This document shows, in pieces, positions 1 through 8,926 of a stretch of DNA of 37,709 nucleotides (position 1 is the first letter of the stretch; every line of letters begins with the position of its first letter). The notes beneath the pieces were generated by a model. That model made no database searches, was not told where the DNA came from, and saw nothing but the letters and a program-made list of their open reading frames with translations. The translations under genes and the position numbers were made by a program. The stretch spans positions 1 through 37,709 of the forward strand of contig JAAWGB010000012.1 of NCBI GenBank assembly GCA_022795075.1, given 5' to 3'. This DNA comes from Clostridia bacterium (lineage in GTDB: Bacteria; Bacillota; Clostridia; TANB77; CAG-508).

Positions 1-44
1 ACTAAATGTTCTAACTTAAATTCTTTATAAATAATTTTACAACC

Positions 45-80
45 AAAAAAATTAGATGTAAACTTTTTATTTACATCTAA
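45..80 (-). terminator. Intrinsic terminator, minus strand
   Basis: An 11-bp perfect stem (52-62 with 70-80, loop 63-69) is followed on the minus strand by seven T residues (A-run at 45-51). It would end leftward transcription. No minus-strand gene remains to its right, and a truncated plus-strand gene starts about 60 bp away, so it may be left over from a rearrangement. The rest of 1-142 holds no gene that I can see. Confidence 0.6.
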
Positions 81-142
81 CAGTATACATGTAACTAAAT
101 TTTAAAATAAAATCGTACAATACATTGACGTAATTCTGTTCC

Positions 143-854
143 TTGATAAAATGCAAAAAGAAAGAAGAAACTACAAAAGAAACAGCAAAAGAAAAAGTAC
201 AATTAGCAGTAATGGGAAGTTATGGAACAGATGGAAAATTAAATTATGATGAATTAAAAGAAGACTTAGATAAAGTAGAAGGAAATATAAAAGCAAAAGA
301 TATTGAAGAATTTAAGACTAGTGTTTTGAAAAATGGAGGGTATTATATAGGAAGATATGAGGCAGGAGATCCATTGGCTACAGCATATAGAACTGATTCT
401 TCTATTAAAACAACTACACCAGTATATAAACAAGGTCAATATGTATATAATTTTGTAACACAATCTGAAGCTACAACATTAAGTAGAAATATGTACAAAG
501 ATAAGAACTTTACAAGTGATTTAGTCAATAGTTATGCTTGGGATACAACAATTGTATGGATACAAGAATTTTCTGAAGATAAAAATTATTCGACAAAAAA
601 TATAAGGGAAGGTCGTATTCAAACAGGAATATTAAAAGATGGAAGCAATAGTAAAGATGTAAGATGTAATATTTATAATATGGCAGGAAATACTACAGAA
701 TGGACAACAGAATTTTGCAATATGGATAAACGGTTTTGTAGTAAGTAGAGGTGGACGTTATGATGTTTCTAATTATTTTACGAGTATACGAACGATTTTT
801 GGAGTAACAGATGCCACTAATGTTTGTTCTTTTCGTGTCATACTGTATATATAA
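143..854 (+). pseudogene. 5'-truncated pilin-like protein with C-terminal FGE/SUMF-type fold, one +1 frameshift
   Basis: The N-terminal part (residues about 1-60: Lys/Glu-rich helix, then VQLAVMGSYGTDGKLNYDEL) matches the stretch that normally follows the prepilin-type N-terminal hydrophobic helix in clostridial pseudopilin-like surface proteins. That helix and a good ribosome binding site are missing, so the 5' end is lost. The C-terminal half (YIGRYEAGD, NMAGNTTEWTTEF, then VSRGGRYD and FRVILYI) resembles a formylglycine-generating-enzyme/sulfatase-modifying fold. The zero frame stops at 748. Skipping the C of an in-frame CGG at 731-733 restores GFVVSRGGRYD and extends the frame to a TAA at 852-854 (236 aa). 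The catalytic role of such surface domains is unknown. It could be a dead copy or a silent cassette for recombination. Confidence 0.6.
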
Positions 855-894
855 ATGATAATATTCTTATTGAAATAAAAAAATTCTCTGATTA

Positions 895-928
895 TTTCTC
901 TAATTATTTCAAATAATAATTAGGGAAA
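895..928 (+). terminator. Stem-loop after the pilin-like gene
   Basis: A 14-bp stem with one G-U pair (895-908 with 915-928) closes a 6-nt loop 40 bp after the stop at 854. The following T-run is poor (TATATT), so termination is plausible but not certain. Confidence 0.4.
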
Positions 929-932
929 TATA

Positions 933-961
933 TTGCCTAAAAAAAATAAAAAGTATATAAT
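933..961 (+). promoter_or_regulatory. Sigma-A-type promoter for the DUF2207 gene
   Basis: TTGCCT (933-938), a 17-bp spacer and TATAAT (956-961) lie 25 bp before the ATG at 987. This argues against the upstream TTG at 933 being a start codon, because it is part of the -35 box. Confidence 0.6.
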
Positions 962-986
962 AAAGAAAAATAAATGGGAGAATACA

Positions 987-2896
987 ATGAAAAAAATAAT
1001 AATTAGTTTAGTATTAGGTATAATAGTAAGTATCTTATTTATGGTAAATTCGGTAGAAGCATCTAGCAATAAGGTATCATTAGATTCGATAGAATTTCAA
1101 GTACAAATCAATTCAGATGGCAGTATGGATGTAACAGAAATATGGGATGTTACAATAGATGAAAAGAGTACCTTATACAAAACATTTAAAAAAGATAAAG
1201 AAAAATATTCAAAAATAACAAATATCAAAGTATCAGAGATAATAGATGATTATGAAAAACCTTTAGAAGAAGAAAACCTATGGAGTTATCATTTAGAAGA
1301 AGGAAAATATTTTGCAGGAACCAATGAAGACAAAGAATTTGAAATTGCATGGGGGACAAAAGATTATGGAATGACAGACTATAAGATTTCTTATCAAGTA
1401 GAAGATGCCATTACTCAATATGATGATTGTGCAGAATTATATTGGCAATTTTTAGGTGAGGAATTTGGCTTAAAGGTTGATTATATAATGGGAACCATTT
1501 TTTTACCAAGTTATGCACAAGACAACGAAGATATCAAAGTTTGGGGTCATACAGAAAATATGGATGGGTTTATTTATGTAGAAGATACCAATAAAATAAA
1601 ATTTTTTGTTGATTTCTTTCGACCTGGAAGATATGTAGAAGTAAGGACTTTATTTCCAACCGAGATGATAACTAGTGCGAAAAGAACGAAAAACCAACAA
1701 CGATTGAATCAAGTAATAAAAGAAGAAACTGTTTGGGCAAATGAAGCAAATGAAAAAAGAGAAAGAAAAGAAAGAATCCAAAAAATGATTATTATAATCA
1801 TTAATGTAGTTGCTATTATTTTTTCAATTTTTGGCATTCGTTCCATTATCAAAAATAGTAAAAAAATGAAACAAACTAGAAAAATGGAACAAACTAAAAA
1901 AATAACGCCAAGTCAAAAAATGCAATATTATCGAGAAATACCAAGTGAAGATTCTACACCAGCAGAGGCAGTAAGGATAACATTGAAAAATCAATTACGA
2001 GGACTTAATCAAAGCAAACATATTGGAAGAATATTTTCAGCAACTTTATTAGATTTAAATTTAAAAAAAGTAATTAAATTTGAAGTAATCAATAAAATTG
2101 TAACCATAAAGATTTTACAAGATAACCCAAAGGAATTAATTGGAGCAGAAGAAATTGAAATTTTTGAGTTTTTAAAAAAAGCTTGTGAAAAACATAATGG
2201 AGAAATAACAGTAAAAGAATTACAAAAACACATTAAAAAATCAAAAAGTGAAGTATTGATTTTAAGTGGTAAAATAGATACAATCACACAAAATGTTTTA
2301 TACCAAAAACAGTTAGAAGATAAAAAAAGCAAAGAACAAAAAATGAAAATAAATACTAATTTTTGTGTAATGATATTTATACTAATTTTCTTAATACCAA
2401 TAATTATAGCATTTATAAAAGAATATGCAATTTATCCAATTGGAATGATAATACTTGCTATAGTAGTTGGCATTCAAATGATTATGTATTATAAAATGTC
2501 ACATAGAATCGATATATTAACACAAAAAGGAGTAGATGAAAAGGAAAAATGGGAAGGACTTAAAAACTATATGCAAGATTTTTCTATGTTAGACAAAAGA
2601 GAAGTTCCAGAAATTGTCATATGGGAAAAATTTTTAGTTTATGCAACAGCATTTGGAATAGCGAATAAAGTATTAGAACAATTGAAAACAGTGTATCCTA
2701 ACATAAATGAACAATTTGATATCAATCATTATGGATATATGTATTTAATGCTAAACACAGACTTTTCAAGCAGTTTTTCTCAGGCAATTAGTAGTTCTAT
2801 GTCAAGTGCATATTCTTCTGCTACTGGTGGAGGAGGCGGATTCTCTGGCGGTGGTGGAGGCCGGACGGAGGTGCTGGTGGAGGCGGTGCTAGATAG
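987..2896 (+). CDS. DUF2207 family membrane protein with Gly-rich tail; two apparent +1 frameshifts
   Basis: The ATG at 987 has GGGAG at 976-980 and opens a signal peptide (MKKIIISLVLGIIVSILF, cut after VEASS). An extracytoplasmic DUF2207-type domain follows, then one membrane segment near residues 266-288, a cytoplasmic region, two more membrane segments near 450-505, and a Ser/Gly-rich C-terminus. Family members usually end in a long Gly run. Here the zero frame leaves it at CGG 2862-2864 and would read an atypical 18-residue tail to a stop at 2916-2918. Skipping C2862, then C2866 of the next in-frame CGG, restores GGGGGAGGGGAR and a TAG at 2894-2896 (635 aa). Function is unknown. The gene sits 31 bp before the DnaB-like gene and is probably co-transcribed with it. 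Confidence 0.75.
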
Positions 2897-2927
2897 CCTC
2901 CTAATAAACAAAAGATAGGAGAGAAAA

Positions 2928-4703
2928 ATGAATCAAGAAAAATTATATGATTTAATTGATAATATACCTATAACACTTGAAAACGCTGGACTAATTGAAG
3001 AAATAAAAAGTGATATTGCCAATCAAGATTATACAGGAGCCTTACAAAAAATACAGCAACTAGGACATAGCAAAAATAGAAAACCTAAGGAAAGCGAAAA
3101 TGAGTATGACGAAGATGAAGAAATAGAAGAAAAAAATGAACCAAGAGAGGAAAAAAACAATCAGCAAAAATTTAGAAAATCAGATATAGAAAGTATGTTT
3201 CCACAAGAATTAAGCAATCAAGATTTAGAAAGACAATATATTGGATTATTATTACTTGACCCAAGACTCATCAAAAAATATTTTTATTTATATGAAGAAT
3301 GTTATTTTGAAGATTTAGAATTATTAAATATCTATAAAAGTATTATCTTTACAGAAGGAGGAGCCTATACTTCAGAAGTAGCCAAAAGAGGATTTAACTT
3401 TGCCAAAGATGATGAAAGATCTTATCAATTAAAAGGGATTTTGAAAAAGGAAATAAGAGATAAAAATTACAACATAGAAAAAATTTATATGGATTTAAAA
3501 AAATTATTTGTGTTAAGAAAAAATTATTTAGCCATTCCCATTCAAAACATTCAAGAAAAAGTAATCGAAATAAAAGAATATGAACTATATGACAAAATGT
3601 CAGTAGAAGAAATCGAAAGTGCTGTTATACAAGTAAATGACACAGAAAAATTCAAAAGAGCAGTATTAAATAAAGGGTTAACTAGCTTTTTAGAATTGGG
3701 AGACAACAACCTAACAAGTGGTTTACCCTTACCATTTCCAACATTAACACAAGTATTCAAAGGAATTAGAAAAGGAGAAACCATGGCATTTGCTATGCCA
3801 TCGAATAGTGGTAAAAGTAGATTTACCATTAACTTAGCAGCACATACAGCATTTGTTCACCAAAAAAAAGTATTAATCATATCAAATGAAATGTCAGAAG
3901 AAAAAATGCGACTATGTTTAATTACAACTATTTTAAATAACAAAGAAATACAAAAAATACATGGCATACAAATTTCCAAAACAGAAGGAGAACTATTAGA
4001 ATTTAAATTCAGACCAGAAAAAGGAAAAAAAGTAGAAGTAGATGAAAATGGATTTGTGAAAAAAGAAGAAAAAGAAAAACAAAAAGACTTTGTTAAAAGA
4101 TTACTAGAAGTATCAAAAGAATTTAGAGATGTTATAGGAATTACTAATTGGGTCAATCAACAAATTAAAAATTGCATATATTTTATCAACATTACAGATC
4201 ATACAAATGATGAACTAAAGAAAGTAATTATGAACTATTATTACAAAGAAAAAATAGAATATGTATTTTATGATACCTTAAAAACAGACACTGCCAATAT
4301 TGGAATAGGAGAAGAATTGAAAAAAACAGCAACCATTCTCTCCAATATAGCCCAAAACTTTGGAATATATATCTGTTCAACCTTGCAATTAGCAGAAAGC
4401 GATACCTTACCAGTTAATCTAACAGTAAATGACTTGGCTGTTAGTAGAACCGTAAAAGAAGTATTAGACACCTTGGCACTAATCAAACAAATTAATAGAG
4501 ATAACCTAGAAAATTATGAATATTCACTAAACGAAGTAGACACCAAATTCTTTAACTTACAGAAATTTGATGACCCAGATGTTAGATATTATGCCTGTGT
4601 AGTAGACAAAAACAGAGCAGGTGCCAAACCAACCTTACTATTTCGCTTAAATTTAGCCTATAATGTTTGGGAAGAATTAGGATATCTGCGATTAAAACAA
4701 TAA
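2928..4703 (+). CDS. DnaB-like RecA-fold ATPase (non-canonical replicative helicase paralog)
   Basis: The start has a good RBS (AGGAGAG). After an acidic linker (residues about 55-85), residues 93-150 (ERQYIGLLLLDPRLI, CYFEDLELLNIYKSI) resemble the DnaB N-terminal helical domain. Residues about 265-591 form a RecA-like ATPase: Walker A PSNSGKS with K296, a hydrophobic strand ending in D449 (Walker B), and a late VVDKNRAGAKP segment like the DnaB arginine-finger/DNA-loop region. A long charged insertion (about residues 335-420) separates the motifs, which is not typical of DnaB. There are no replication genes around it. I infer an ATP-driven DNA-handling protein; helicase activity is not shown. 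At 591 aa it is longer than DnaB (about 440-470 aa). Confidence 0.65.
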   Translation: MNQEKLYDLIDNIPITLENAGLIEEIKSDIANQDYTGALQKIQQLGHSKNRKPKESENEYDEDEEIEEKNEPREEKNNQQKFRKSDIESMFPQELSNQDLERQYIGLLLLDPRLIKKYFYLYEECYFEDLELLNIYKSIIFTEGGAYTSEVAKRGFNFAKDDERSYQLKGILKKEIRDKNYNIEKIYMDLKKLFVLRKNYLAIPIQNIQEKVIEIKEYELYDKMSVEEIESAVIQVNDTEKFKRAVLNKGLTSFLELGDNNLTSGLPLPFPTLTQVFKGIRKGETMAFAMPSNSGKSRFTINLAAHTAFVHQKKVLIISNEMSEEKMRLCLITTILNNKEIQKIHGIQISKTEGELLEFKFRPEKGKKVEVDENGFVKKEEKEKQKDFVKRLLEVSKEFRDVIGITNWVNQQIKNCIYFINITDHTNDELKKVIMNYYYKEKIEYVFYDTLKTDTANIGIGEELKKTATILSNIAQNFGIYICSTLQLAESDTLPVNLTVNDLAVSRTVKEVLDTLALIKQINRDNLENYEYSLNEVDTKFFNLQKFDDPDVRYYACVVDKNRAGAKPTLLFRLNLAYNVWEELGYLRLKQ

Positions 4704-4708
4704 AGGTG

Positions 4709-4816
4709 CAATTATAAGGGAAATTCTTGATTGGGATACAATTGGGGACGGTTCTTGGTTGCTCCTTTTTTGGGGGCAATTGGGGACGGTTCTTGGTTGT
4801 TCCCTTTTTTGAAGGC
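4709..4816 (+). repeat. Imperfect tandem GGGGACGG repeats (REP-like)
   Basis: Two 38-bp units (4739-4776 and 4777-4816) share CAATTGGGGACGGTTCTTGG and end in a T6 run. A third degenerate unit precedes them at 4709-4738. The G+C is well above the surroundings. Related GGGGACAGG units occur at 25917-26016 and 37487-37556, so this is a dispersed intergenic repeat. The rest of the 4704-5009 gap has no gene that I can support. Confidence 0.65.
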
Positions 4817-4939
4817 TTAATTGAAAAGATTGTTAGTATAGGGAAAAGCAGTATGAAAGCAGACTGTAACAAACTAGTTAGAATGATTGATAAATGATAG
4901 AATTTTTATGTAAGGTTTTTATCACATAAAAAAATATAA

Positions 4940-4999
4940 TTCTTTCATTTTTACTTTTAATATGATATAGTATAAATAATCAAATAAAAAATGAAAGAA
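4940..4999 (+). promoter_or_regulatory. natAB promoter flanked by a 13-bp inverted repeat
   Basis: TTCTTTCATTTTT (4940-4952) is repeated as its exact reverse complement at 4987-4999. Between them lies a -10-like TATAGTATAAAT (4966-4977). The right arm overlaps the RBS of the next gene (GAAAGAAAGGATG). It could be an operator or an RNA stem masking the RBS. The arms are low-complexity, so chance is possible. Confidence 0.35.
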
Positions 5000-5009
5000 A
5001 GGATGAAAC

Positions 5010-5768
5010 ATGGTAAAAGTAGAAAATTTAAAAAAGAAATTTGTAACATACAAAAATAAGAAAGAAAAAGAAGAATTTTATGCTAACAATGGAATTAGTT
5101 TTGAAGCAACCAATGGAGAAATAGTTGGAATTTTGGGACCAAATGGAGCAGGAAAAACGACACTTTTAAGAATGATAGCAGGAATTTTAGAACCAACAGA
5201 AGGTAACGTTTTTTTTGATGAATTAAATTACCAACAAAATGAAATAGAAATTAAACAAAAAATAGCTTATTTATCTGGAAATACTAAATTATATGATACT
5301 TTGTCAACTTATGAATTATTAAAAATGTGTAGTGATATTTATAATGTGCCAAAAGAAAAAGCAGAGGAAAGAATCAAGGAATTAGCAACTATTTTAAACT
5401 TAGAACATTTCTTATACAATAAAATTGCTAATTTATCAACTGGTCAAACTCAAAGAGTCAATATTGCTAGATGTTTGGTACATAATCCACAATATTACAT
5501 TTTAGATGAAGCAACAACAGGGTTAGATATTATATCTAGTCAAATTATATTAGATTTTATGAAACAAGAAAAGAAAAAGGGAAAAACAATCTTATATTCT
5601 ACTCATTATATGGAAGAGGCTGAAAATATTTGTGATAAAGTTATTATGATAAATAAAGGGACGGTTATTCAAGCTGGAACGCCAGAAGAGATAAAAAAAC
5701 AAACTGGAACAACTTGTTTAAGAGATGCTTTCTTTTCTATGATAGGAGGTGTTACAGATGAAGAATAG
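5010..5768 (+). CDS. natA: ABC transporter ATP-binding protein, NatA-like
   Basis: This 252-aa ABC ATPase has Walker A GPNGAGKTT (residues about 45-53), a signature loop LSTGQTQRV in place of LSGGQ, Walker B YYILDEATTGLD, and the switch His in YSTHYMEE. It matches the exporter-type ATPases that pair with ABC-2 permeases, such as NatA (Na+ extrusion) and drug exporters. The next gene overlaps its 3' end by 11 bp and encodes that permease, so they form one transporter. The substrate cannot be told from sequence. Confidence 0.9.
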   Translation: MVKVENLKKKFVTYKNKKEKEEFYANNGISFEATNGEIVGILGPNGAGKTTLLRMIAGILEPTEGNVFFDELNYQQNEIEIKQKIAYLSGNTKLYDTLSTYELLKMCSDIYNVPKEKAEERIKELATILNLEHFLYNKIANLSTGQTQRVNIARCLVHNPQYYILDEATTGLDIISSQIILDFMKQEKKKGKTILYSTHYMEEAENICDKVIMINKGTVIQAGTPEEIKKQTGTTCLRDAFFSMIGGVTDEE

Positions 5769-6906
5769 TTTGAAAAATATTTTACGAAAAGAATTAAGAG
5801 AATTACTTCGAGATAAAAAGTCATTAGCCATGATGTTAGTAATTCCTATCTTTATTCCTTTAGTAATAATGGGAATGTCAGCTTTATTTGAAATGCAAAT
5901 GAATAAAGATGTAAAACAATATAATAAAATAGGCTTTGTATATGAATTGGCAGAAGAAGAAAAAAACATAGCCCAAGAAATGAATGTTGAAGTAATAAAT
6001 GGAACAGAAGAAGAATTAAAACAAAAATATGATAAAGATGAAATTAATTTATATGTTACTAAACAAAATAAACAATATATTATTCATACCAATGGTTCAG
6101 AAAATAGTAATTATGCTAAACAATTGGTAGAAAACTATTTTAATGTATATAAACAATCTTTACAACAACAATATTTACAAAATAATCATATCAATGCTAA
6201 TGAAGTTTTAGATATTATTAAGGTAGAAGAAGAGGTTGAAGAAAAACAGAATTTTTTTGCCAATTATATCAAAAACTATACGTTCTTATTTATTATAATG
6301 GCAATTACATTTTCTGCAACTTATCCTTCAACTGATACAACAGCAGGAGAAAAAGAAAGAGGAACCTTAGAAACATTATTGACATTTCCAATAAAAGCCA
6401 AAGATATTATTATTGGAAAGTTTTTGGGAGTTACAATTTCTTCTATTATTACAGGTGTTATTAGTTTAATATTAGCCATTATAACACTTGTAATGGCGCA
6501 AAATATGTTTACCATTTATGAAGAAGTTAATATTGTGTATGAACCAATAAATATGGTCTTTGCAATGGTGATAATTGTAGCATATTCTTTCTTTATTAGT
6601 GGATTGTGTATCGCAATTGCTAGTACCTCGAAAACTTTTAAAGAAGCACAAAGCACCTTAACACCATTAACATTTGTATCTTTTTTTCCAGGAATGGTAG
6701 CATTTATGATAAATATATCTGCAACACCATTATTATCCATTATACCGTTTCTAAATTATACACTTATTTATACAGATATGATAAATGGAAAAATTGATTA
6801 TTGGAATATTGTTTTAATGTTAATTTCAACCATTATCTATATTGGTATTGTATTAAAAATTATAATTAAACAATATCAATCAGAAAAAATCTTATTTTCG
6901 AAATAA
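5758..6906 (+). CDS. natB: ABC-2 type permease, NatB-like
   Basis: I chose the ATG at 5758, giving 382 aa, because AGGAGG at 5744-5749 is correctly spaced; a GTG at 5749 lies inside that RBS. There is a membrane segment near residues 27-50, a large extracytoplasmic loop (about 55-170), then five further membrane segments. The hallmark TAGEKERGTLETLL (cytoplasmic coupling region of NatB/YhaP-type permeases) lies near residue 200. It forms an exporter with the overlapping upstream ATPase. Confidence 0.88.
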   Translation: MKNSLKNILRKELRELLRDKKSLAMMLVIPIFIPLVIMGMSALFEMQMNKDVKQYNKIGFVYELAEEEKNIAQEMNVEVINGTEEELKQKYDKDEINLYVTKQNKQYIIHTNGSENSNYAKQLVENYFNVYKQSLQQQYLQNNHINANEVLDIIKVEEEVEEKQNFFANYIKNYTFLFIIMAITFSATYPSTDTTAGEKERGTLETLLTFPIKAKDIIIGKFLGVTISSIITGVISLILAIITLVMAQNMFTIYEEVNIVYEPINMVFAMVIIVAYSFFISGLCIAIASTSKTFKEAQSTLTPLTFVSFFPGMVAFMINISATPLLSIIPFLNYTLIYTDMINGKIDYWNIVLMLISTIIYIGIVLKIIIKQYQSEKILFSK

Positions 6907-6918
6907 AGATAGTTAGCA

Positions 6919-6948
6919 AAAAATAGCAAGTAAAATCTTGCTATTTTT
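6919..6948 (+). terminator. Intrinsic terminator after natB
   Basis: A 12-bp perfect stem (6919-6930 with 6937-6948), a 6-nt loop, and a T5 run inside the 3' arm. It lies 12 bp after the natB stop and separates the exporter from recX. Confidence 0.85.
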
Positions 6949-6989
6949 AATAATTTGTTATAGAATGAGGAAAAAGAAAGGAACGATAA

Positions 6990-7448
6990 ATGTATACCAT
7001 AGAAGAATTTGATAAACAAAAAACAAAAGTATTAAAATACATACTATATCAAAAAAGAACAGAACAAGAAATACGAAAAAAATTTAGTAATACAATTGAC
7101 CAAAATATGTTAGAAGATATCATAGAATACCTAAAAGAAACCAAATATATAGATGATAAAGAATACATCCAAAGAGCGATTCATAACTTTCTTACATTAA
7201 AAAATTTATCGCTAAAAGAATTACAATACAAATTACTAGCAAAAGGCTTAAGCAAAAATGATATAGAAGACTATATGTATGAAAACAAAGAAGAATTAGA
7301 AGAATACGAAACTAAATCAGCTCAAAACATTTTGTATAAAAAAGAGACATCAAATGAACAAGAAGAAATCAAACAATACTTATTAAAAAAAGGCTATCAA
7401 ATGGAAAATATTAATCGAGCAATGGAACGAAAAGCAAATGAAGGTTGA
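6990..7448 (+). CDS. recX: RecX family regulatory protein
   Basis: This 152-aa protein is all helical and built from the repeated three-helix units of RecX: KVLKYILYQKRTEQEIRKKF near the N-terminus, then LKETKYIDDKEYIQRAIHNFL and LSLKELQYKLLAKGLSKNDIE. RecX binds RecA filaments and limits RecA recombinase activity. An AAAGGAA box precedes the ATG. It is first in a tight group with scpA, ytfI and ytfJ, and recA is not in the window. Confidence 0.85.
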   Translation: MYTIEEFDKQKTKVLKYILYQKRTEQEIRKKFSNTIDQNMLEDIIEYLKETKYIDDKEYIQRAIHNFLTLKNLSLKELQYKLLAKGLSKNDIEDYMYENKEELEEYETKSAQNILYKKETSNEQEEIKQYLLKKGYQMENINRAMERKANEG

Positions 7449-7486
7449 AAAAAATTCGTACTTTTAAGAAAGGAATATGATTAAGT

Positions 7487-8239
7487 ATGGCAATGCTAAC
7501 ATTGGAGACCAAAAAATACGCAATTAAAATAAATAATTTTGAAGGACCACTAGATTTATTGTGTCATTTAATAGATAAAAATAAAATGAATATTTATGAT
7601 ATTCATTTGAGTGAAATTACAGACCAGTATATTGAATATTTGAAAGAACAAGAAAAGCTAAATTTGGAAATTGCAAGCGAATTTTTAGTTATGGCTTCTA
7701 CTTTGTTATATTTAAAATCTAAAAACTTATTGCCAAAACAAGAAGAGGAAGAAGATGAAATAACAGAAGAAGAGTTAATTCGTAGGATTATTGAGTACAA
7801 AAAATTTAAGGAAATTAGCAAGGTACTAAGACAAAATTATCTTGATTTTTCAAGAAGATTTTTTAAGGGACAAGAAGAAATTGTTTTGCCAAAACAAAAG
7901 TTAGAAAAAGATTATGAAAATACTGTTATTCCTAATATTTATAGAAATTTGGTACAAAGAAATAGTGTGAAATTAAATCAAAATGCCAAAAATATAGAGA
8001 AAATAGCAATTACCGATAATTATACAGTAGCTGGTAAAGTAAAAGAGATGTTTAAGGTTTTGGTCAAACAAAAAAGGTTTATTTTTAATAAATTATTTTC
8101 AATTAACAAACATAATAGACAAGAAGTTGTAACAGCATTTTCTGGGTTATTAGAATTATCTAGAAGAAGTAAAGTTGAAACTAGCCAAGAAGAATTGTTT
8201 GGCGATATTATGGTAGAAAAATCTAAGAAAGTAAGTTAA
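7487..8239 (+). CDS. scpA: Segregation and condensation protein A
   Basis: This 250-aa kleisin has the diagnostic N-terminus NNFEGPLDLLCHLIDKNKMNIYDI (shown in part) and a C-terminal winged-helix region (FSGLLELSRRSKV). ScpA bridges the heads of the SMC dimer together with ScpB and acts in chromosome compaction and segregation. Usually scpB follows directly; here the next gene is ytfI, so scpB must lie elsewhere. The ATG at 7487 is 12 bp after AGAAAGGA; an ATG at 7493 is an alternative. Confidence 0.92.
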   Translation: MAMLTLETKKYAIKINNFEGPLDLLCHLIDKNKMNIYDIHLSEITDQYIEYLKEQEKLNLEIASEFLVMASTLLYLKSKNLLPKQEEEEDEITEEELIRRIIEYKKFKEISKVLRQNYLDFSRRFFKGQEEIVLPKQKLEKDYENTVIPNIYRNLVQRNSVKLNQNAKNIEKIAITDNYTVAGKVKEMFKVLVKQKRFIFNKLFSINKHNRQEVVTAFSGLLELSRRSKVETSQEELFGDIMVEKSKKVS

Positions 8240-8284
8240 CTTTGTTTAAAAATGGAAAAAATGGAAAAACTAATAAAAAGCTTC

Positions 8285-8302
8285 AAGGAGGCGATTTTAT
8301 TG
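8285..8302 (+). promoter_or_regulatory. Strong RBS that selects a TTG start for ytfI
   Basis: AAGGAGG at 8285-8291 lies 8 bp before an in-frame TTG at 8300. The upstream ATGs at 8252 and 8261 have no recognisable RBS. The TTG places the hydrophobic segment directly at the N-terminus, as expected for DUF2953. Confidence 0.65.
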
Positions 8303-8926
8303 GTTTTTCTTTTTGTTTTATTGGCTATGATAGTAATTGCTATAATTTTATTTTTTTTAAGGATACAAATTCAAATAGTTAATTTAAAGTTTTGTTCAAA
8401 AAGTAGTAGACATATCAATCAAGATTATAAAATAGTTTTAAAATTATGTGCTTTTGGAGCAATACCAATTTTTAAGATGTGTTTAACAAAGGAAAAATTA
8501 GAAAAAATAAGGCTAAAAGAAAAAGTTCAAGATATTGATTTTACGGCCTTGGAAAAGAAATTTTCTTTGGATAGAAGTTTTTGGCAAATTATTAAAAAAT
8601 TAGATATTTCGATTAAAAATATTAATTTGCATATAGATGTAGGAACGCAAAATGCAGTTTTAACTTCTATGATTGTTCCAGCTATTAGTACAGTTATTGC
8701 TATTATTCTTAGAAAAAAAGTAAAAAAATTTGAAAATCAAATTTTTATTATGAACCCAGTTTATCAAAATCAAAATTTGGTAAATATAGAATTTTCGGGT
8801 ATATTTGATGTAAAAATGAGCCATATTATAAATATCATTTATATTTTTATGAAAAAAGAGAAAAAAGGAGTGAAGAAATATGAGCGAACATCCAATAGAG
8901 GGGCTTATGGTTACAGCTATGAATAG
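8300..8926 (+). CDS. ytfI: DUF2953 domain protein, YtfI-like
   Basis: From the TTG start this is about 208 aa. It opens with a single membrane helix (FLFVLLAMIVIAIILFFL) followed by a soluble alpha/beta region typical of DUF2953. A second hydrophobic stretch (VLTSMIVPAISTVIAIIL) lies in the middle. In Bacillus, ytfI is the direct neighbour of ytfJ, and that order is kept here, with ytfJ overlapping the 3' end by 47 bp. The biochemical role is unknown; the link to spores rests on its neighbour. The other possible start (8252) would add 16 residues. Confidence 0.75.
   Translation: MVFLFVLLAMIVIAIILFFLRIQIQIVNLKFCSKSSRHINQDYKIVLKLCAFGAIPIFKMCLTKEKLEKIRLKEKVQDIDFTALEKKFSLDRSFWQIIKKLDISIKNINLHIDVGTQNAVLTSMIVPAISTVIAIILRKKVKKFENQIFIMNPVYQNQNLVNIEFSGIFDVKMSHIINIIYIFMKKEKKGVKKYERTSNRGAYGYSYE

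Noticed and set aside
143..854. Diversity-generating retroelement target (FGE-fold protein)
   Set aside because: I see no template repeat, reverse transcriptase gene or adenine-biased variable repeat in the window.
4582..4872. Minus-strand ORF of 96 codons over the end of the DnaB-like gene and the repeats
   Set aside because: It is made mostly of the GGGGACGG tandem repeats and the antisense of a real gene, with no RBS or promoter.
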